A model generated the notes under the pieces. The model had not been told where the DNA came from and made no database searches. It saw nothing but the letters and a program-made list of their open reading frames with translations. Of a DNA stretch of 64,000 nt, positions 1-11,979 are shown piece after piece (within the stretch, counting starts at the first letter, position 1; each line of letters begins with the position of its first letter). Origin of the DNA: Heterocephalus glaber (taxonomy: Eukaryota > Chordata > Mammalia > Rodentia > Bathyergidae); the NCBI RefSeq assembly GCF_000247695.1, contig NW_004624842.1, forward strand, positions 5,919,057-5,983,056, given 5' to 3'. The position numbers were made by a program, and so were the translations under genes.

Positions 1-780
1 CGGATCGAGATTGAGAGCCCCGAGCCTCAAAACTAGCAGGGTTTTTATTGAGTATACAACAAGCTTTGGTTGTTAGTAGCCAGGTGATTGGTTAATACTA
101 AATACATATGAAGTGTAGGGTTTTGATTGGTTAGGCTTAGGGGGGGTTAAGGGGGTTACGTATAGATTTTTGTGAGGGAGAAAAGGGGCAAAGATTAACG
201 GCCGGTTGTTACATACTGATCGTTAGCAGACCCACTAATGGCCGCATCTATCTTGTGTGGACAGTCAGCTCATTAACTGCTTATCCTACAGATAGTGTGC
301 CTGGAACGCTCTCTCCCCGGGTACACAGGTGGTTGGGTAATAAACTCAGGAATTTCAAGTGGTGAATTTTTAGTTTAAGCACAAATTTGAGAGAACAAAG
401 GAGACGGCTCCAAAATGGAGTCATTTTGGTCCCACAATAGGAGATAGGACGTGGCAAAGCTGGCTGGGGAAATGAGCGGGACCTGTCAGTAACAAGGTCC
501 CAGGGCAATGCAAGAACCCGCTGTGTAGGCCTTCTCACGAGCTCCCATAAGAGGGGAGGCAGAAAAGAATCCATCACTGAAAGCGGCTATCGTGAGTGAG
601 TTTGCACAGTAGCCCATGCCAAGTTTCTCAGATTTGGTGTGTACTTTTACTTTTTCTTTTATCTTCTTTTCCTCTTTATTTGGCCCACATTTTCTCACAG
701 AGCTGTTTTTTTTCCACATCCATTCACACTGCACTTTTCAAATAAACTCTTTGGCACTGTTATTGGCTTGTCTCATTCAG
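1..780. repeat. LTR-like sequence at the left edge (probably truncated)
   Basis: Read on the minus strand, the first 50 bases give an AATAAAAACCC polyadenylation-type signal followed by a T- and C-rich tail, as in the R-U5 part of a retroviral LTR. Bases 484-778 on the plus strand form a second LTR-like block: it begins TGTCAG, has AATAAA at 741-746 and ends CATTCA. No target duplication was found for either. No coding content is supported. The family is not recognised and the left element runs off the window. Confidence 0.3.
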
Positions 781-1225
781 TTATTTGTTCAAGGCAAGAA
801 GAATGCAACTTTTGATTGGCGAGCCATTTCTAAAGAAACTACCCGAAAACAGAGCCACACTCCTTCGTAAATGAGAAACATCTTTATTGAGCTGAGAATT
901 CCACTGTGGCTGCAGCTCATCTTGAAGTCTCAGGGTCCTGAGTGGGGCTGAGGAATGTGACAGGCCCTTGGTCAGAACCGGAGAGCAGCAAGTAATCCTG
1001 TGAATAAGAGCAGAGAGAGGCTCCCTTTTCATCTGCATTTCCCAGAAAACCAGCTCTCCCTGAGGTTGCTCTCAATACTCTGATGCATGTGTTCCAAGGA
1101 TCCTCCCAGAAGAAAGAGTCAGGCAGAGATCAGGGATAGAACAAGGGATAGAGCAGAGGGGAAACTTGGGAATCTTTGAAAGGGCAGGAATAGACCAGAC
1201 TTTGGGCTCTCCCTGAGCTATTTGA

Positions 1226-1307
1226 TTTTTTTTGGTACCGGGGATTGAATTCAGGTCCTTGCACTTTCGAAGCAGGTGGTGAAACCACTGAGCTAAATCC
1301 CCAGCCC
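1226..1307 (-). repeat. tRNA-derived SINE (ID-like)
   Basis: Reverse copy: poly-T, then the complement of the B box (TTCAATCCCC) and A box (TTTAGCTCAGTGG). It is flanked by a near-perfect direct repeat, CCCTGAGCTATTTGAT before and CCCTGAGCTATTTTGAT after, which marks a retroposition event. Confidence 0.9.
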
Positions 1308-2624
1308 TTCCCTGAGCTATTTTGATGGAATGCATGACTGACATGAATGAATGAGTGAACATCACTCAGGGAAGCCAGTGAGGATATGCAAACTGTGTGC
1401 TCCTCCACATGCTCCTCCTGTGTGCTCCTGTGGTGTGGCAAAGGTAAACTACAGCCTTAGTGGTGCACCTGGCATTGTGTAATATGTAACCTGCACAACA
1501 GCACCAGGCAGCCCGGAAGTGAATCAGTGAGTGAGCTTTGCTTCCTGTAGATCTGATTTGTACAGGACAGCCCTCACTTCCAGTTCACAGGCAGCGAAGG
1601 CAGGCCCAGAATGGTTTGCCTGGGGTCACACAGCCAGATTTTTGTGATTCTCTTTGCCCTGGGCCCTTCTGCTCTGCTGTGAAAGATAGGAATCTCCTTG
1701 AGATGCTGGGACTTGCTAGGCCAGTGCTTTACCACTAAGTCACACCCCCAGGCTGGGCATTTTATAAAAGTGAGAGACTACAGAAGGGCATTTCTAAGCT
1801 CTGCCCTTTCCTACCAAGCCCTCTTCTTGTGTCTCCCGCTTCCCCACTGGGGGAAGGGAAGAGAGCAGGGCAACACCCATGGTTTCTTTACTGTCCATCC
1901 ATCTCGGGTCTGCCCCTGCTGCCTCCCTGCTGTCCATCTGGCCTGGGCTGGCCTTGGTTCCTACCCTGTGGCCATTTGTGGATAGCAGGTGCCAGTCGAA
2001 GCAGCCCTGTTCTGGGCATTGGTATTCCTCTGTTCTAGGGAAGTGAGTGGTAGGGTTAAGTTTCCAGAGTCAGATGAACCCCTGTAGGGCTCAATCCTGA
2101 CTTCCTCTGCCTCTGAGCTTCAGTTCTTTCAGTAGTTCAAATGGGGGAAATACAGTCATGAAGATCATGTGTGTGAAGCTTGGAGATTTTGAGCCCTGTG
2201 GTCTGGCTCCCTGAGGGATGGGGGTTGGCTCTGGAGCTTCAGTCTCCTCATCTGGAAGTGAGCATCACACCTGGAATGGCAGGAAGAAGAAGAAGAAGAA
2301 TAAAGGAGGGAAAGAGCATGGCCTAGGAGCTCAGCAGGCACTGCCTCCCAAGCATTTCAGCTGGGTCTTCAGGCTCCTACCTTGGAGGAGTCCATTTGGG
2401 ACTGGGTGAAGGAGATGCCCTTGATCCTGGGCATTGGGAGGCCACAGTCTCTGAGCTCCTCTGCAAGAGGGGACAGGAGCTCAGTGCCCTGGCCAGCAGG
2501 GAACAGGAAGGAAGTGATGTGTCCTTTTGCTCTCTCCTTCCTTAGAGGACCATCTCCATCCCTGTTTGGAGCTCCTGAATAGGCAGGCAGCCCAAGGAGG
2601 GCAGGTAGTCTCTAAGCAACCCCC

Positions 2625-2765
2625 TCTTTGAGACAGAGTCTCACTCTGTAGTTCAGGCCACACTTGAACTCACTGCATAGCCTAGGCTGGCCTCAGAATG
2701 CCACGATCCTCCTTTCACAGCCTCTGGAGTGCTGGGATGACAGATGTGCACTACCACACCTGGCC
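2625..2765 (-). repeat. B1-like SINE (7SL-derived)
   Basis: The reverse copy starts in GAGACAGAGTCTCACT and passes through the complement of the B1 body (AGGCTGGCCTCAGAAT) to ACCACACCTGGCC. It is moderately diverged. Confidence 0.75.
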
Positions 2766-2857
2766 TTAGGCCCAGTCTTGAGGACCCTCTGCCCCCACCA
2801 TGGGCATGTGCTAGGCAAGTGCTTTACCACTGAGCCATATTCTAGTCCCTTTTTAAA

Positions 2858-2966
2858 ATCCAGAGACAGGGTCTAAATTGCCTAAGCTGGACTTGAACTT
2901 TTGATCCTCCTGTTTTAGCCTTCCAAGTACCTGAGACTGTAGGCATGTACTACCATACCCAGCATT
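2858..2966 (-). repeat. B1-like SINE, older copy
   Basis: Shows the same layout as the copy at 2625 (AGACAGGGTCT, CTTGAACTTTTGATCCTCC, ACCATACCCAGCA) with more substitutions. The stretch before it, about 2800-2850, contains an old tRNA-SINE-like tail (TTTACCACTGAGCC). Confidence 0.65.
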
Positions 2967-3870
2967 TAAGAGACTTTGTTCTCAAATGTACTCAATAATG
3001 CAACCTTATGAAAATTTGCCTTTTATCAGTGTTTTAAGAAATGTTCAATCTATTGAAGGTCTTTTATGAATCTATTAATGAAATGCATTTTTTATTTGTG
3101 GGAAATGGCTAAAAACCCTATGCTCCTAAAACAAATGCTAAAATATTGGCAGAAACAGAAAAGATCTCAGAAAAGCATTAGAAGTCAGAATAAACTAAAA
3201 GATTAACCTAAAACACTAGGAGTTTGGCTCTATTAATAAAAGAATATCCACTGAATATATCAAAGAAGGAAAATATTCATGAATGTTCTTATTTACCAAG
3301 TATATTAAAAATAGTCTTAAATGCAAATTTTTTTGTAAATTATTAAGTTTGGAGAACTGGTCATTTTGCAATTTGAGGTTCAGTGAATTCACCATTTGGC
3401 TGGTTGATTTTCGGCAAAATGAGTTCTGAGATTTGACCTTGAGGGTCTGGTGCCGGAGACCCCTGTGGTCAGGTTCCAGTACCCACCTGCCCAGTGAGTG
3501 ATGCAGGCCTGAGAAAAAGAATACACTAAGAGACAGATCTAAGAAAGTGGGGTGCCAGGACGACCAATGCTGGTGCAATCGACAAAGGCCTTGGACAGTC
3601 CCAGGCACTGACTTTTATTGGAAATCAATTGGGGTAAAGGCGATGTGTGGTTGCTATGGAAATTAATGTAAACAAGGCTCATAAAGGATAAGACAAAGCA
3701 TTCTCAAATTAGGAACAGAATAGACAAAATATATGATTGTAATTAGAACACTGTCCTTCTAGTCTGAAGGTTTAGTTGTGGGAATGGAATTTGGGTGCGA
3801 GTTACTCTGACCTCGGCACATAGGCTTCAGCCAGACTCACTTCTCAAAACAAGTCAATTGTGGGATTGAC

Positions 3871-3956
3871 TTTTTTTTTTTTGGTACCAGGGATCAAACT
3901 CAGGGCCTTGCACTTGTGAGGCAGGTGGTGGAACCACTGAGCTAAATCCCTGGCCC
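3871..3956 (-). repeat. tRNA-derived SINE (ID-like)
   Basis: Reverse copy with a twelve-base T tract and a conserved GAACCACTGAGCTAAATCC. The flanks GTGGGATTGAC and GTGGGGTTAAC are a slightly decayed target duplication. Confidence 0.85.
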
Positions 3957-4996
3957 GGTGTGGGGTTAACTCCTTACAGCCTGCTTTGGGCATAATCAAT
4001 ATTACAGTCCTCTGCACCTGGCATGGGCCCCTTGCACTGACCAGCCCTCCCCTCCCATCTGCCGACAGGACTCTGGGCTCAGGGGAGGCTCTGAGAGGTC
4101 CTTGCTGGCCTGGTGTGTCATTGGGCACAGGCTGGTTGGGGGTGGGAGGAGGAGCAGATGCATCTGGGCTCCTGTCTGTCCTCACACCTTGCTGAGGTCT
4201 CTGCACCGGGCCGCAGCCTCCAGACCTCTCATTCCAGTCCTCTGTCCGTGTGCAGCTGGGTGGCCCTGCCTGCAGCCCAGGCTCACCTGCATCTCTTCCC
4301 TGCGATCCTCCCTTGGGGTTGCTTCTTGCAGGCAGCCCTCCTGGGTGTTCATGGTGGCTTTGGCTTTGCCCTTTTCTTCTTGTGGGAGGCTCTGGATGGC
4401 AGTGCCATGTGAATGGCTCCCCCTGGTGTTGAGCAACCCCTGTTGTACAGAATTAGGCAAGCATCCCTGGCCAGGCCCAGCCTACATTGCAGGAATGGGA
4501 GACACACTTGCTGAGTGCATCCTGTGTGGTGGGCACTGGCATCTCTCAAAGATAAAAATGTCTGCCCTGCTAGTGACTTGGACTGAGCCAAATGTGAGTG
4601 CCCCCTTGGGGTGGGGCATACTTGCCATAGGCCCACCTGGTGCATCACTTGGGTGTGCCGGCTACCTGGTCCCCTATGTGTTGGAGTTGTGTGTGGGGCG
4701 CCCTCCTCTCCTAGGCCCTTTCCATTGTGAGTGTGCGTACAGCTACCTTCTTCTGCCTCCCCGAGCAGCTCTTTTGCCTGCTGCCCCACTTCAAAACTCC
4801 ATCACACTGGCTACCTGGGCACAGACCAGAAGAGGGCACACCCAGCCCCTGCCCAGCTCTGCGTGTGCCACACTCCAGGCTTCAGGCCATCCTGGGAACA
4901 AGTCAGAAGGCCACTCTCCATGTAGACACTTTGACATGTTTGGTGCTGCTCTGAGCTTCATGGTATGTGGGTTGGCAGAGTCGAAGCAGAGCTCAC

Positions 4997-5059
4997 TGTT
5001 GTGCTGGGCAGGAACCTCCTCTCCAGGAAGTTTGAGAGCAAAACCTTCAGGTATTCCTT
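4997..5059 (-). pseudogene. BPIFB exon-14-like segment
   Basis: On the minus strand an acceptor ending in GTTGAAG is followed by 63 bases that read KEYLKVLLSNFLERRFLPS, then a GTGAGC donor. BPIFB1 exon 14 here is 64 bases and reads [19 protein letters not shown] before GTGAGT. The first 21 bases align without gaps, and both end in an ACA|GTGAG context. The missing base near the 3' end would shift the frame into the next exon. Confidence 0.45.
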
Positions 5060-5726
5060 CTTCAACAGAGGAAAGGAGGTCACTTCTGTTGGGGTGATGT
5101 GGTCCCAGTGTACCAATGCCCACAGGGCCTCTGGAGAAGTTCTGCAGATGTTGCATCTGAACGACACTAGGGGGCAGATGGCCAGATTAGCGAAGGGACT
5201 ATGGACAGTGAAGGGCCTGACAAAGAGACTGTGACCAGGGGGCTTCTCTGAAGGGCAGCACAGGGGAAGAAGAAGCTGACTGGTGTGCAGGAGCCCAGAC
5301 CCAGAGCTTCACGGGGGCTAACTTTGGGTCAGTCTGAGGGAAAGCTACAGGGTTGCAAGCTACTGAGAATGGGCGCACTGACAGAACAAGCCTCCCCTCA
5401 CCAGTGGCACCAAGGAGAAGTGAATGAAGCTTCAGTGGGTTCCACTGGCAACTTGAGCCCTTTCTTCAGCCTGATCGTGGGTCCTTCAGAATTACAGGGA
5501 GGTCAAGGCTGAGGAAAGGGACTCAGCTGGTTCCTGAGGCCACTGAAGTAAGAGCCCAGGGTGACCACAGTACTGCCAGAGAAAAGAGATCACTCCCATA
5601 GGTCACATGGCTATTCAGGGTTCAGGGCCCAGGGAGCCCCAGTCAGCCTTCTGCCCTGTAGGATGCATGTGTGCATGTCTGCTGACACTGGCACCCTAGC
5701 CCACACAGCTCTCTCTCCTTTTTCTT

Positions 5727-5753
5727 CTCTCTCTCTCTCTCTCTCTCTCATAA
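5727..5753 (+). repeat. (CT)n microsatellite
   Basis: About thirteen consecutive TC dinucleotides, preceded by an imperfect CT-rich stretch. Confidence 0.9.
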
Positions 5754-6282
5754 TGAAAACCACACAACATTACCTGTTTGGAGAAAACTGATTTGTTTAG
5801 GAAAACACAGAACACAGCCCTTGAAGGGAGTTGCTGTGAGGGATTCAAATGAGGTCAGATGGAAGCAGAAATTACATTCAGCCAGGGGGATTCCCTGACC
5901 TCAAGTCCCATGAACGTGTGTGAGGGTTTTTCCCTTCCTGTGGACCCCCACTGCTAACCCATGATGCCCCTTCTCCAGGTGCTGGTTCATGTGTCCATGC
6001 GGGGTGGGCCTTGTCATGGGAGAGATCCCTGGTGGCGCCAGCTGCTCCTGGAGTGCAAGGGGGGCTGGGGCTGGATGCGACGGCTGGGCTCAGCCCAAAG
6101 AGGGGCAGCCTTTTGCCATGAGAGCCACTTGACCCTAGAATCATTGTTTCTGGAAGCCAGAGAACTCCTTGCATTTTGTTTTTGCAGTACTAGGGATGAG
6201 ACTCAGGGTTTCCCATGTGTTAGGCAAATGGTCGACCACTGAGAGCTATCCTGTCTGGCTGCTTTTTTTGCTTTTTTTTGTT

Positions 6283-6400
6283 GTTGTTGTTTTGACATGG
6301 GGTCTTGCTGTGCAGCACCGAACAGGGCTCAACTGATCCTCCTGCCTCAGCTTCCCTAGTAGTGGGGGCTGCAGGGATGTGCCAATGTCCCTTGGTTTTG
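6283..6400 (-). repeat. B1-like SINE fragment
   Basis: A GTTGTTGTTGTTT tract leads into GACATGGGGTCTTGCTGTGCAG and CTCAACTGATCCTCCTGCC, the complement of a diverged B1 body. It is next to an older tRNA-SINE-like tail at about 6175-6260. Confidence 0.5.
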
Positions 6401-6794
6401 AGGGGGTATCAACAGGCATCTATAATTCACACATCCAGAGATGGCACAGTATTGTGCCATCCAAGATCCAGTGACCCTGTTGTACCCACTGGATGCCACC
6501 CTTACCTGAGGCACCTTCCCAGTGTCAAGGTCTGTGAAGTGGGAAATGGGAATCCCAAGGGGACTCACAGTGGGGAAACTGAAAACTTTTGTGGGGCTAT
6601 ATTTCTCCAGAATTGCTCCCTGGGCCCAGTGCTCTCAGGCTGCTCAGCCTTTCCCAGGTACAGGGACTTCACGGTGGGCCTGGGAGGCCTGGTGGGAGCC
6701 CTTGTCTCCGGGCTTCTTGCTGGGTCTTCCCTGCAGCTGTGCCAGGGCAGACAGTCATCCAGCTGAGGATCTGGAGGCCAAACATTCTAGCTAC

Positions 6795-6888
6795 TGAGAC
6801 GGTCCTTGGGGTCTCTGGGGGTGAACTTGGGGAGCAGGTGTTGGAGTATTTTAATGTGTGAGCAGTGGGCACAGATGTCCAAAAGCAA
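6795..6888 (-). pseudogene. weak BPIFB exon-11-like segment
   Basis: Minus-strand translation contains HIKILQHLLPKFTPRDPKD, which resembles the start of BPIFB1 exon 11 ([20 protein letters not shown]) in hydrophobic spacing and the TP-x-x-x-K element. A stop follows shortly. It lies between the exon-8-like and exon-14-like segments, as expected for exon order. Splice sites are not convincing, so this is suggestive only. Confidence 0.25.
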
Positions 6889-7644
6889 ATTGACTGACGT
6901 TAGCAGATGGCACAGGGTGACACTTGCCACTGCCTCCTGTGACCCTGTCAGCAGCCCTGAGAGGGGCCCCCAAGTGGGTCCAGGACACTGGGGAAGACAG
7001 ACCCTCAAGTCTCACCCATCCAGGAAACAGTCCGAGGAGGCGCTGTTGCGCCTCAGCAGTACCAGCCAGCACAGCTGGACCAACTACGACCGAGGCAGTG
7101 TGACTGGTGAGGCAGACAGTGGGAGGAGCTCAGGTGCTGATGGTCAGCACTACATGCCCTCTGGACTGATTAGTGCTCGAATGAGACTGAAGCAGAGCAG
7201 GTGGAGGCAGGGACCGAAGATGGCCTTCCTCTGTCCCCAGCTGGAGGAGGGGAACGAGACTGTCTCAGGAGACAGGCTGTCTGGCTTCCTTCTAGCCCTG
7301 CAGCAGCTTGCTGTGTGACCTTGGGGAGGTCACTTAGCCTCCCTGAACATGTTTGCTGTGGGATTACGTCCTTCTAGGAACAGAAAGTAAAAGCATAGAA
7401 TTTTGGAAGCTCCATCACTGTGGAACAGTGTGGTCCGAGGCAATTTTCTCAGTCTTTCTGTGCCTCAATTTCCATGCATGTAGAGATAACTGTATCTCAT
7501 CAAGTTGTGAGGATTAAATGAATATATATATTGCTTAGGAAAGAAACTAGCACCTAGTAATGCTATGCACTTGTCAGCTCTTATTCTTTTTTTTTGTTTT
7601 TGAGCTCTTATTCTTATTACTATTATTATTTGCCCACCTGGCAC

Positions 7645-7800
7645 CACAGACTGGATTTTACACAGCTTGGCTTTTGGAGTCGGGTTCTGGGTTCAGATCC
7701 TGACCCTGCCGTCCTCTTAGCAATGGGGGATGGACAATTTGATGTTGCCTTGTTGCGCCTCAGCTGGTTTGGCTGTGAAATGGGTGACAGCGCAGGTGAC
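7645..7800 (+). repeat. MIR element
   Basis: The MIR core is recognisable: GGAGTCGGGTTCTGGGTTC, then CCTGACCCTGCC, CGCCTCAGCTGG and GTGAAATGGG. It is an ancient mammalian SINE and is heavily diverged. Confidence 0.7.
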
Positions 7801-8364
7801 ATTGATTTGGTGGTGTGGACTGTGCTCCCTGTGTCATCTAAGTGCACCTTAGCAGGGTAGGGGTCTTGTTCAGACCTGAAGTCATGGCCACGGGCTTGGG
7901 CAATGCACTTTGAACCTTGCTTCATCTCATTTCATCCTCATGACACTCAGCAGGTGCAGGAATGTCTGGATCCATAGTGGGGAACCCTGGCCAAGTGGAA
8001 TGCATCCTGTGGCCTGGTCCAGTCCAGCCCCCATCCCAGAATCTGTCCTGAGCCCCCAGCCAGAGTACTGGAGGAGGAGCTGCACACACCTTAGGCCTGG
8101 GCTCAGTTCCCTTGGACACAACAGCTGGGTAAGATCAGTGGCCTGAAAAAGGGCAAAATGTCTGTTGACTTGGAAACCCTTTGAGTCTGTTCTGAGCAGG
8201 CTGGGGGCACAGTGGGGTTCAGGTATCATTGTCCCCACTGAATGCACCACTGGTCAGCCTCAGTGTGATTATCTGGAAGGTTGACTTTGTATAGTTTCAG
8301 TGGTTTTTCTCCCAATATTCTATTGTGAAAATTTCTATATGTACAGCAAATAAAACAAAAAAAA

Positions 8365-8446
8365 TTTTTTTTGGTATCGGGGATCGAACTCAGGACCTTG
8401 AGCTTGTGAGGCAAGCACAGGTGCCACTGAGCCAAATCCCCGGCCC
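8365..8446 (-). repeat. tRNA-derived SINE (ID-like)
   Basis: Reverse copy with GGTATCGGGGATCGAACTC (complement of the B-box region) and GCCACTGAGCCAAATCC. It sits in an A-rich target, with AACAAAA on both sides. Confidence 0.85.
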
Positions 8447-8555
8447 AGAACAAAATTTATAGAGAACATTTGTATACACCTAGATTCTTCTATTAACAGT
8501 TCCCTTCTTGCTTTATTACATTTCTATCCATCTGTCTATGCTCTGTTGACTCTCT

Positions 8556-8574
8556 TTCTCTCTCTCTCTCTGTG
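8556..8574 (+). repeat. (CT)n tract
   Basis: A short run of TC dinucleotides, followed by an older tRNA-SINE-like tail (TGCTAGGGATTGAATCC ... TTTACCACTGAGCC) to about 8630. Confidence 0.7.
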
Positions 8575-8658
8575 CTAGGGATTGAATCCAATGCCTTATG
8601 CATGCTAAGTACATGCTTTACCACTGAGCCTTTTCACCCTGAAGCTCTGTTCCATTGA

Positions 8659-8745
8659 TTTTTTTTTTTCCCAGTACCAGGGATCAAACTCAGGACCTTG
8701 AGCTCAAGAGGCAGGTGTGGCACCACTGAGCTAAATCCTCAGCCC
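8659..8745 (-). repeat. tRNA-derived SINE (ID-like)
   Basis: Reverse copy flanked by CTGTTCCATTGATTT before and CTGTTCCACTGATTT after, a 15-bp target duplication with one mismatch. It lies less than 250 bases from the copy at 8365, so the SINE has hit this spot at least twice. Confidence 0.9.
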
Positions 8746-9497
8746 TGTTCCACTGATTTTTGAAAATCACCAATCATGATAGAAAACTCTGGAGACATGT
8801 GTGAGTAAAAAGTAAAAGTCCACCCTGATATCTCTTGTCCCTGAATCCTGTTCTTGGGAGTAACCACTGCTGACATTTTGGAGTATATCCTGACAGGCTT
8901 TTTTCTACACATGTACATTCTAACCACATGGTCCTGTATCTAGTTCATTCCACTCAATGTCAGTACATAGAGAACAACTCCATTTTTAAACTTATGGAGC
9001 TGCATATTATTCCACACTGCATGAACATAACCTGGTTTATCTTGGCCAGTTTTTGAGTGATGGGCACCTAAGTTAACTCTGTTTTTCACCCTGTAATAAC
9101 TGAAGCTGTAAAGAACACCTTTGCACAGGTATCCTGGCCTGCTGGTGTGAGAATTTCTGCAGACATGGAATTACAGGATGTTTCTAATAATCTCAGAGCT
9201 GTGATACCTGGGTGGGTTGGAGGGAATGGTGGGGGAAGCAGGAGTGACTTCAGACAAGCCACTTTTCCTCTCTGGGCTGCTTGTCATATGCAATATTTTA
9301 AACAATTTTTTTGCATGAAGCAAGTTTCATAGTGTGGTATTTTCCATTTGTGGCATCATGAAAGTTTCAGATTTTTGGATTATTGATGCCCAACCTGCAC
9401 ATGTAGGTGTGTGTGCATATATAAGTTTATACATGAATAAGTTTATACATGCATACAGACAGACATACATATAAGTTTAGAATGACACCAGTGTTTG

Positions 9498-9541
<44 letters not shown>
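9498..9541 (+). repeat. (GA)n microsatellite
   Basis: About twenty AG dinucleotides with one GGGAG interruption near the end. The region before it (9400-9480) is enriched in ATAAGTTTATACATG and ACAGACAGACATACAT units. Confidence 0.9.
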
Positions 9542-9542
<1 letters not shown>

Positions 9543-10336
9543 TGCTTTAATTTTAGGTGCAGTGGGCAAGAAAGGCTCTCTGAGGAGATGATACTTGTGG
9601 TGAGACTGACAGTGGGGGAAGAGTTCTCCAGGCAGAGAGACCAGCATGTGCAAAGGTCCTGAGGTGGGAACCAGTTCAATGTGTATCTGGAATGCAGTGA
9701 GTGAAGGGATCAGGCTAGAGAGAGGGACAAGGGCCACCTCATGATGCTATTCCCTGGGAGCTGCAGAAAGGAGCCTGGGTTTCATTCAGAGTGGAATGAG
9801 GAGTTTCTGGGGTTTTGAGCAGTGATATATCTGACTTTCTTGCTTATTTAACCCCTCAGTGGCCCTGGGAACCGGCTTTCCTGAAGATCTCTGTGACTAT
9901 GCCTCCTTCCACTGTTCAGGTCACTTCTCAGGGACATTTTCACTGACCACAGCATCCAGGGTCACCCTCTCACCTCTGCCAGTGCCCTGAAGATAAATTG
10001 CTTATCAATTATTTGTCTTGTTTGGTTCCTATTCCCCCACTGGACTCTGAGCAGTATAGAGCAGGGGCCCTGTGTGGTAGAACCCGGCACACAGAAGTCC
10101 TGCCATGAATGCTGGCAGCATAATGAATGGATAAGTGTTAGGAAGTCTTTTCAGGTGAGAGGGTTTTAGGGAGGGTTTTGAAGGCTAAATAGGTATTTTC
10201 CAAGGGAGGTCAGAAAGGGGAAGTGACTCATCTGGGCCTACCCAGAAGAGTGCTTTTGACCCTGGGCCTTGATCTCTTTATGTGAATAACAGAGCAATAA
10301 TCTGTCCATGCCCACTGTCCTCTCTCGGGCACTCAC

Positions 10337-10426
10337 TGGTATCCTGGGGGTCCACATGGACCAGGTGTCTGTCATTGTAGGTTTCCAGCCTGAAGACCAG
10401 GTCTGCCCTGCTGCCCTGGACCAGGC
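10337..10426 (-). pseudogene. BPIFB exon-8-like segment
   Basis: On the minus strand an acceptor CTCCTCCCAG is followed by a 90-base segment with no stop in the frame used and a GTGAGT donor. The translation includes ADLVFRLETYNDRHLVHVDP. Aligned to BPIFB1 exon 8 ([20 protein letters not shown]), the Phe and the later Val fall at identical spacing (eleven residues). The entry phase (two bases before the first full codon) is the same. BPIFB1 exon 8 is 86 bases. The exit phase differs by one. Confidence 0.4.
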
Positions 10427-10574
10427 CTGGGAGGAGCTGGGGGGCCAAGTGATCAGGACTTGGGCCACTGTGGCCTGGGCCACAGTGGGTCATGAGCTTC
10501 AGAGAAATGAAAGCAGAAATTCAGAGGGCACATCTCCCCTGGCTGACACCTGGCTAATGTCCAGCATGTGCCAG

Positions 10575-10760
10575 GTGTGGTGCCAACATCACATGCACAG
10601 TTTCATCTGGGCCTCAGAATAGCATTATGAGAGGGGAGCCGTCATGTGATTGATGGGGAAACTGAGGCCCAGACTGATGATGTCACTCACCCAAGGTCTC
10701 ACACTGGTAAGAGGCAGAGCTGGGCTTTGAACCCAGGGCTCGGATTTCCTGCTTCCCTTC
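10575..10760 (-). repeat. MIR element
   Basis: Reverse MIR: GGGGAAACTGAGGCCCAGA, CACCCAAGGTCTCACACTGG and GAGGCAGAGCTGGGCTTTG are the diagnostic strings. Confidence 0.8.
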
Positions 10761-11049
10761 ATGTGACCCTGTTTCATTTTCTATGCCTATGAGCTGCACC
10801 TCCTGATCCATGCAAATGCGCCTCTCCTCCCCACCGCTGTCATTTCCTAAGGATGGGAGGAACCCTGGGCGGTAGCGGGCAGACACTGCCAGCCTCACCC
10901 TCTCTTGCTTCTTTGGGCCTCACTTGCTCTTTCTCCTTCCTCTTCCTTGTTCCTCTCCCCTCCTCTCCAGAGGAGTCTTATTTCCTGCTCTTTTTTGTCC
11001 ACTGTCCCAAGACCTGAGGATGTCTCCAAGGGTCTGCCCAGCCAGGACC

Positions 11050-11508
11050 TGTAGGGAACAGGGATAGGGGACATTACTAGAACCTCTGCAGTGAGTCCTA
11101 GTCTCCTGCAAGCCATGGCAGCACAAGGCGAATTAACTTATTATACAGGAAAGGTAGAAAAAATGAGATTTGGAGAAAAAGCTGAGCTTTGGGTCTGATC
11201 AGGACTGCTTTGGGCAGCAAAGATGAAAGCCCCCGATTTACTGCACCTTTATTCAGTACATTGAGGGGTGGCGGAAATCCAAGAACAGTGAGGAACTATG
11301 CAGATGAAGATTTGGTTCCTCCCAGGTTGTCTTCAGCTGGTGTAATCTTGTCCTGGAGAATCACAGCATCACTGGACCATTGAGGTCTCAGTTGTGACGG
11401 GGGGCCAAAATGGAATTATGTCTCAGAATTCCATAGCTGGGCTGTAGGTGGGAGAACTAGGCCTAATCGAATGGTTTTTCCCTAAATTGTACAGCATTGC
11501 TCCCGACA
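11050..11508 (-). mobile_element. solo LTR of the class II endogenous retrovirus family
   Basis: On the plus strand it begins TGTAGGGAACAGGG and ends CATTGCTCCCGACA, so the LTR lies in reverse. The flanks are AGGACC on both sides (11,044-11,049 and 11,509-11,514), an exact 6-bp target duplication typical of class II (ERVK-type) integration. Its body matches the LTRs at 14,361 and 28,483: the same GGGAGCAATGC start, a GCCTAGTTCTC-like segment, and the same R-U5 end. The internal region has been lost by LTR-LTR recombination. One odd point is a missing stretch around the AATAAA relative to the full LTR. Confidence 0.9.
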
Positions 11509-11744
11509 AGGACCCTCACCTGGACCCTCATCAGGATGGCCCCTCCAAGAACTCTGTGGTGGTGACATAGTACTGGAAGTCATCTGGGCCTGAGATGGTC
11601 AGGGCTGCAGTGAGGAAATGAGCCCGGGGCTCGGCCTGCACCAGGAGAAGGGTAGTGGGCCTAGGGGAGGGGATCCATCCTTTCTCCTCTTGGGGTTAAG
11701 TTCCAGGAGAAATGGGCTTGTGCTCCTTGTAAAAGGAACACCAA

Positions 11745-11870
11745 TGAGCTATAACTGTGTTGTCCTACTCTGTGGGCCTGTGATTAAACCCATTTTACAG
11801 ACTGGGAAACTGAGGCTGGAAGGGACTGAGAAGGGAAAACAACATAGCAAGGTTACAGCTACAGAATAAG
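11745..11870 (-). repeat. MIR element
   Basis: Reverse MIR fragment: CCCATTTTACAGACTGGGAA, ACTGAGGCTGGAAGG and CATAGCAAGGTTACAG. Confidence 0.7.
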
Positions 11871-11979
11871 TGGGCAGGTCTGCCTTGTTCCCGACATGTT
11901 CCTAGAGCCTAGAACAGAACCTGGTCCTTGGCACGGGCTGGCAGACAAGTCCCCAGCCTGACCAGTAGTGATGACATAC

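Noticed and set aside
4770..4790. Possible exon-15 acceptor (GCAGCAG then GCAAAAGAG on the minus strand)
   Set aside because: The following codons do not give the GIPL-type sequence; similarity is limited to five bases after the acceptor.
4102..5097. 331-codon open frame on the plus strand
   Set aside because: No recognisable domain, Cys/Pro/Leu/Ser-rich chance-like composition, GC-rich DNA, and it covers the antisense of the exon-14-like segment.
9477..9737. Minus-strand frame rich in Leu/Ser
   Set aside because: It is the translation of the (GA)n microsatellite and an adjoining old interspersed repeat.
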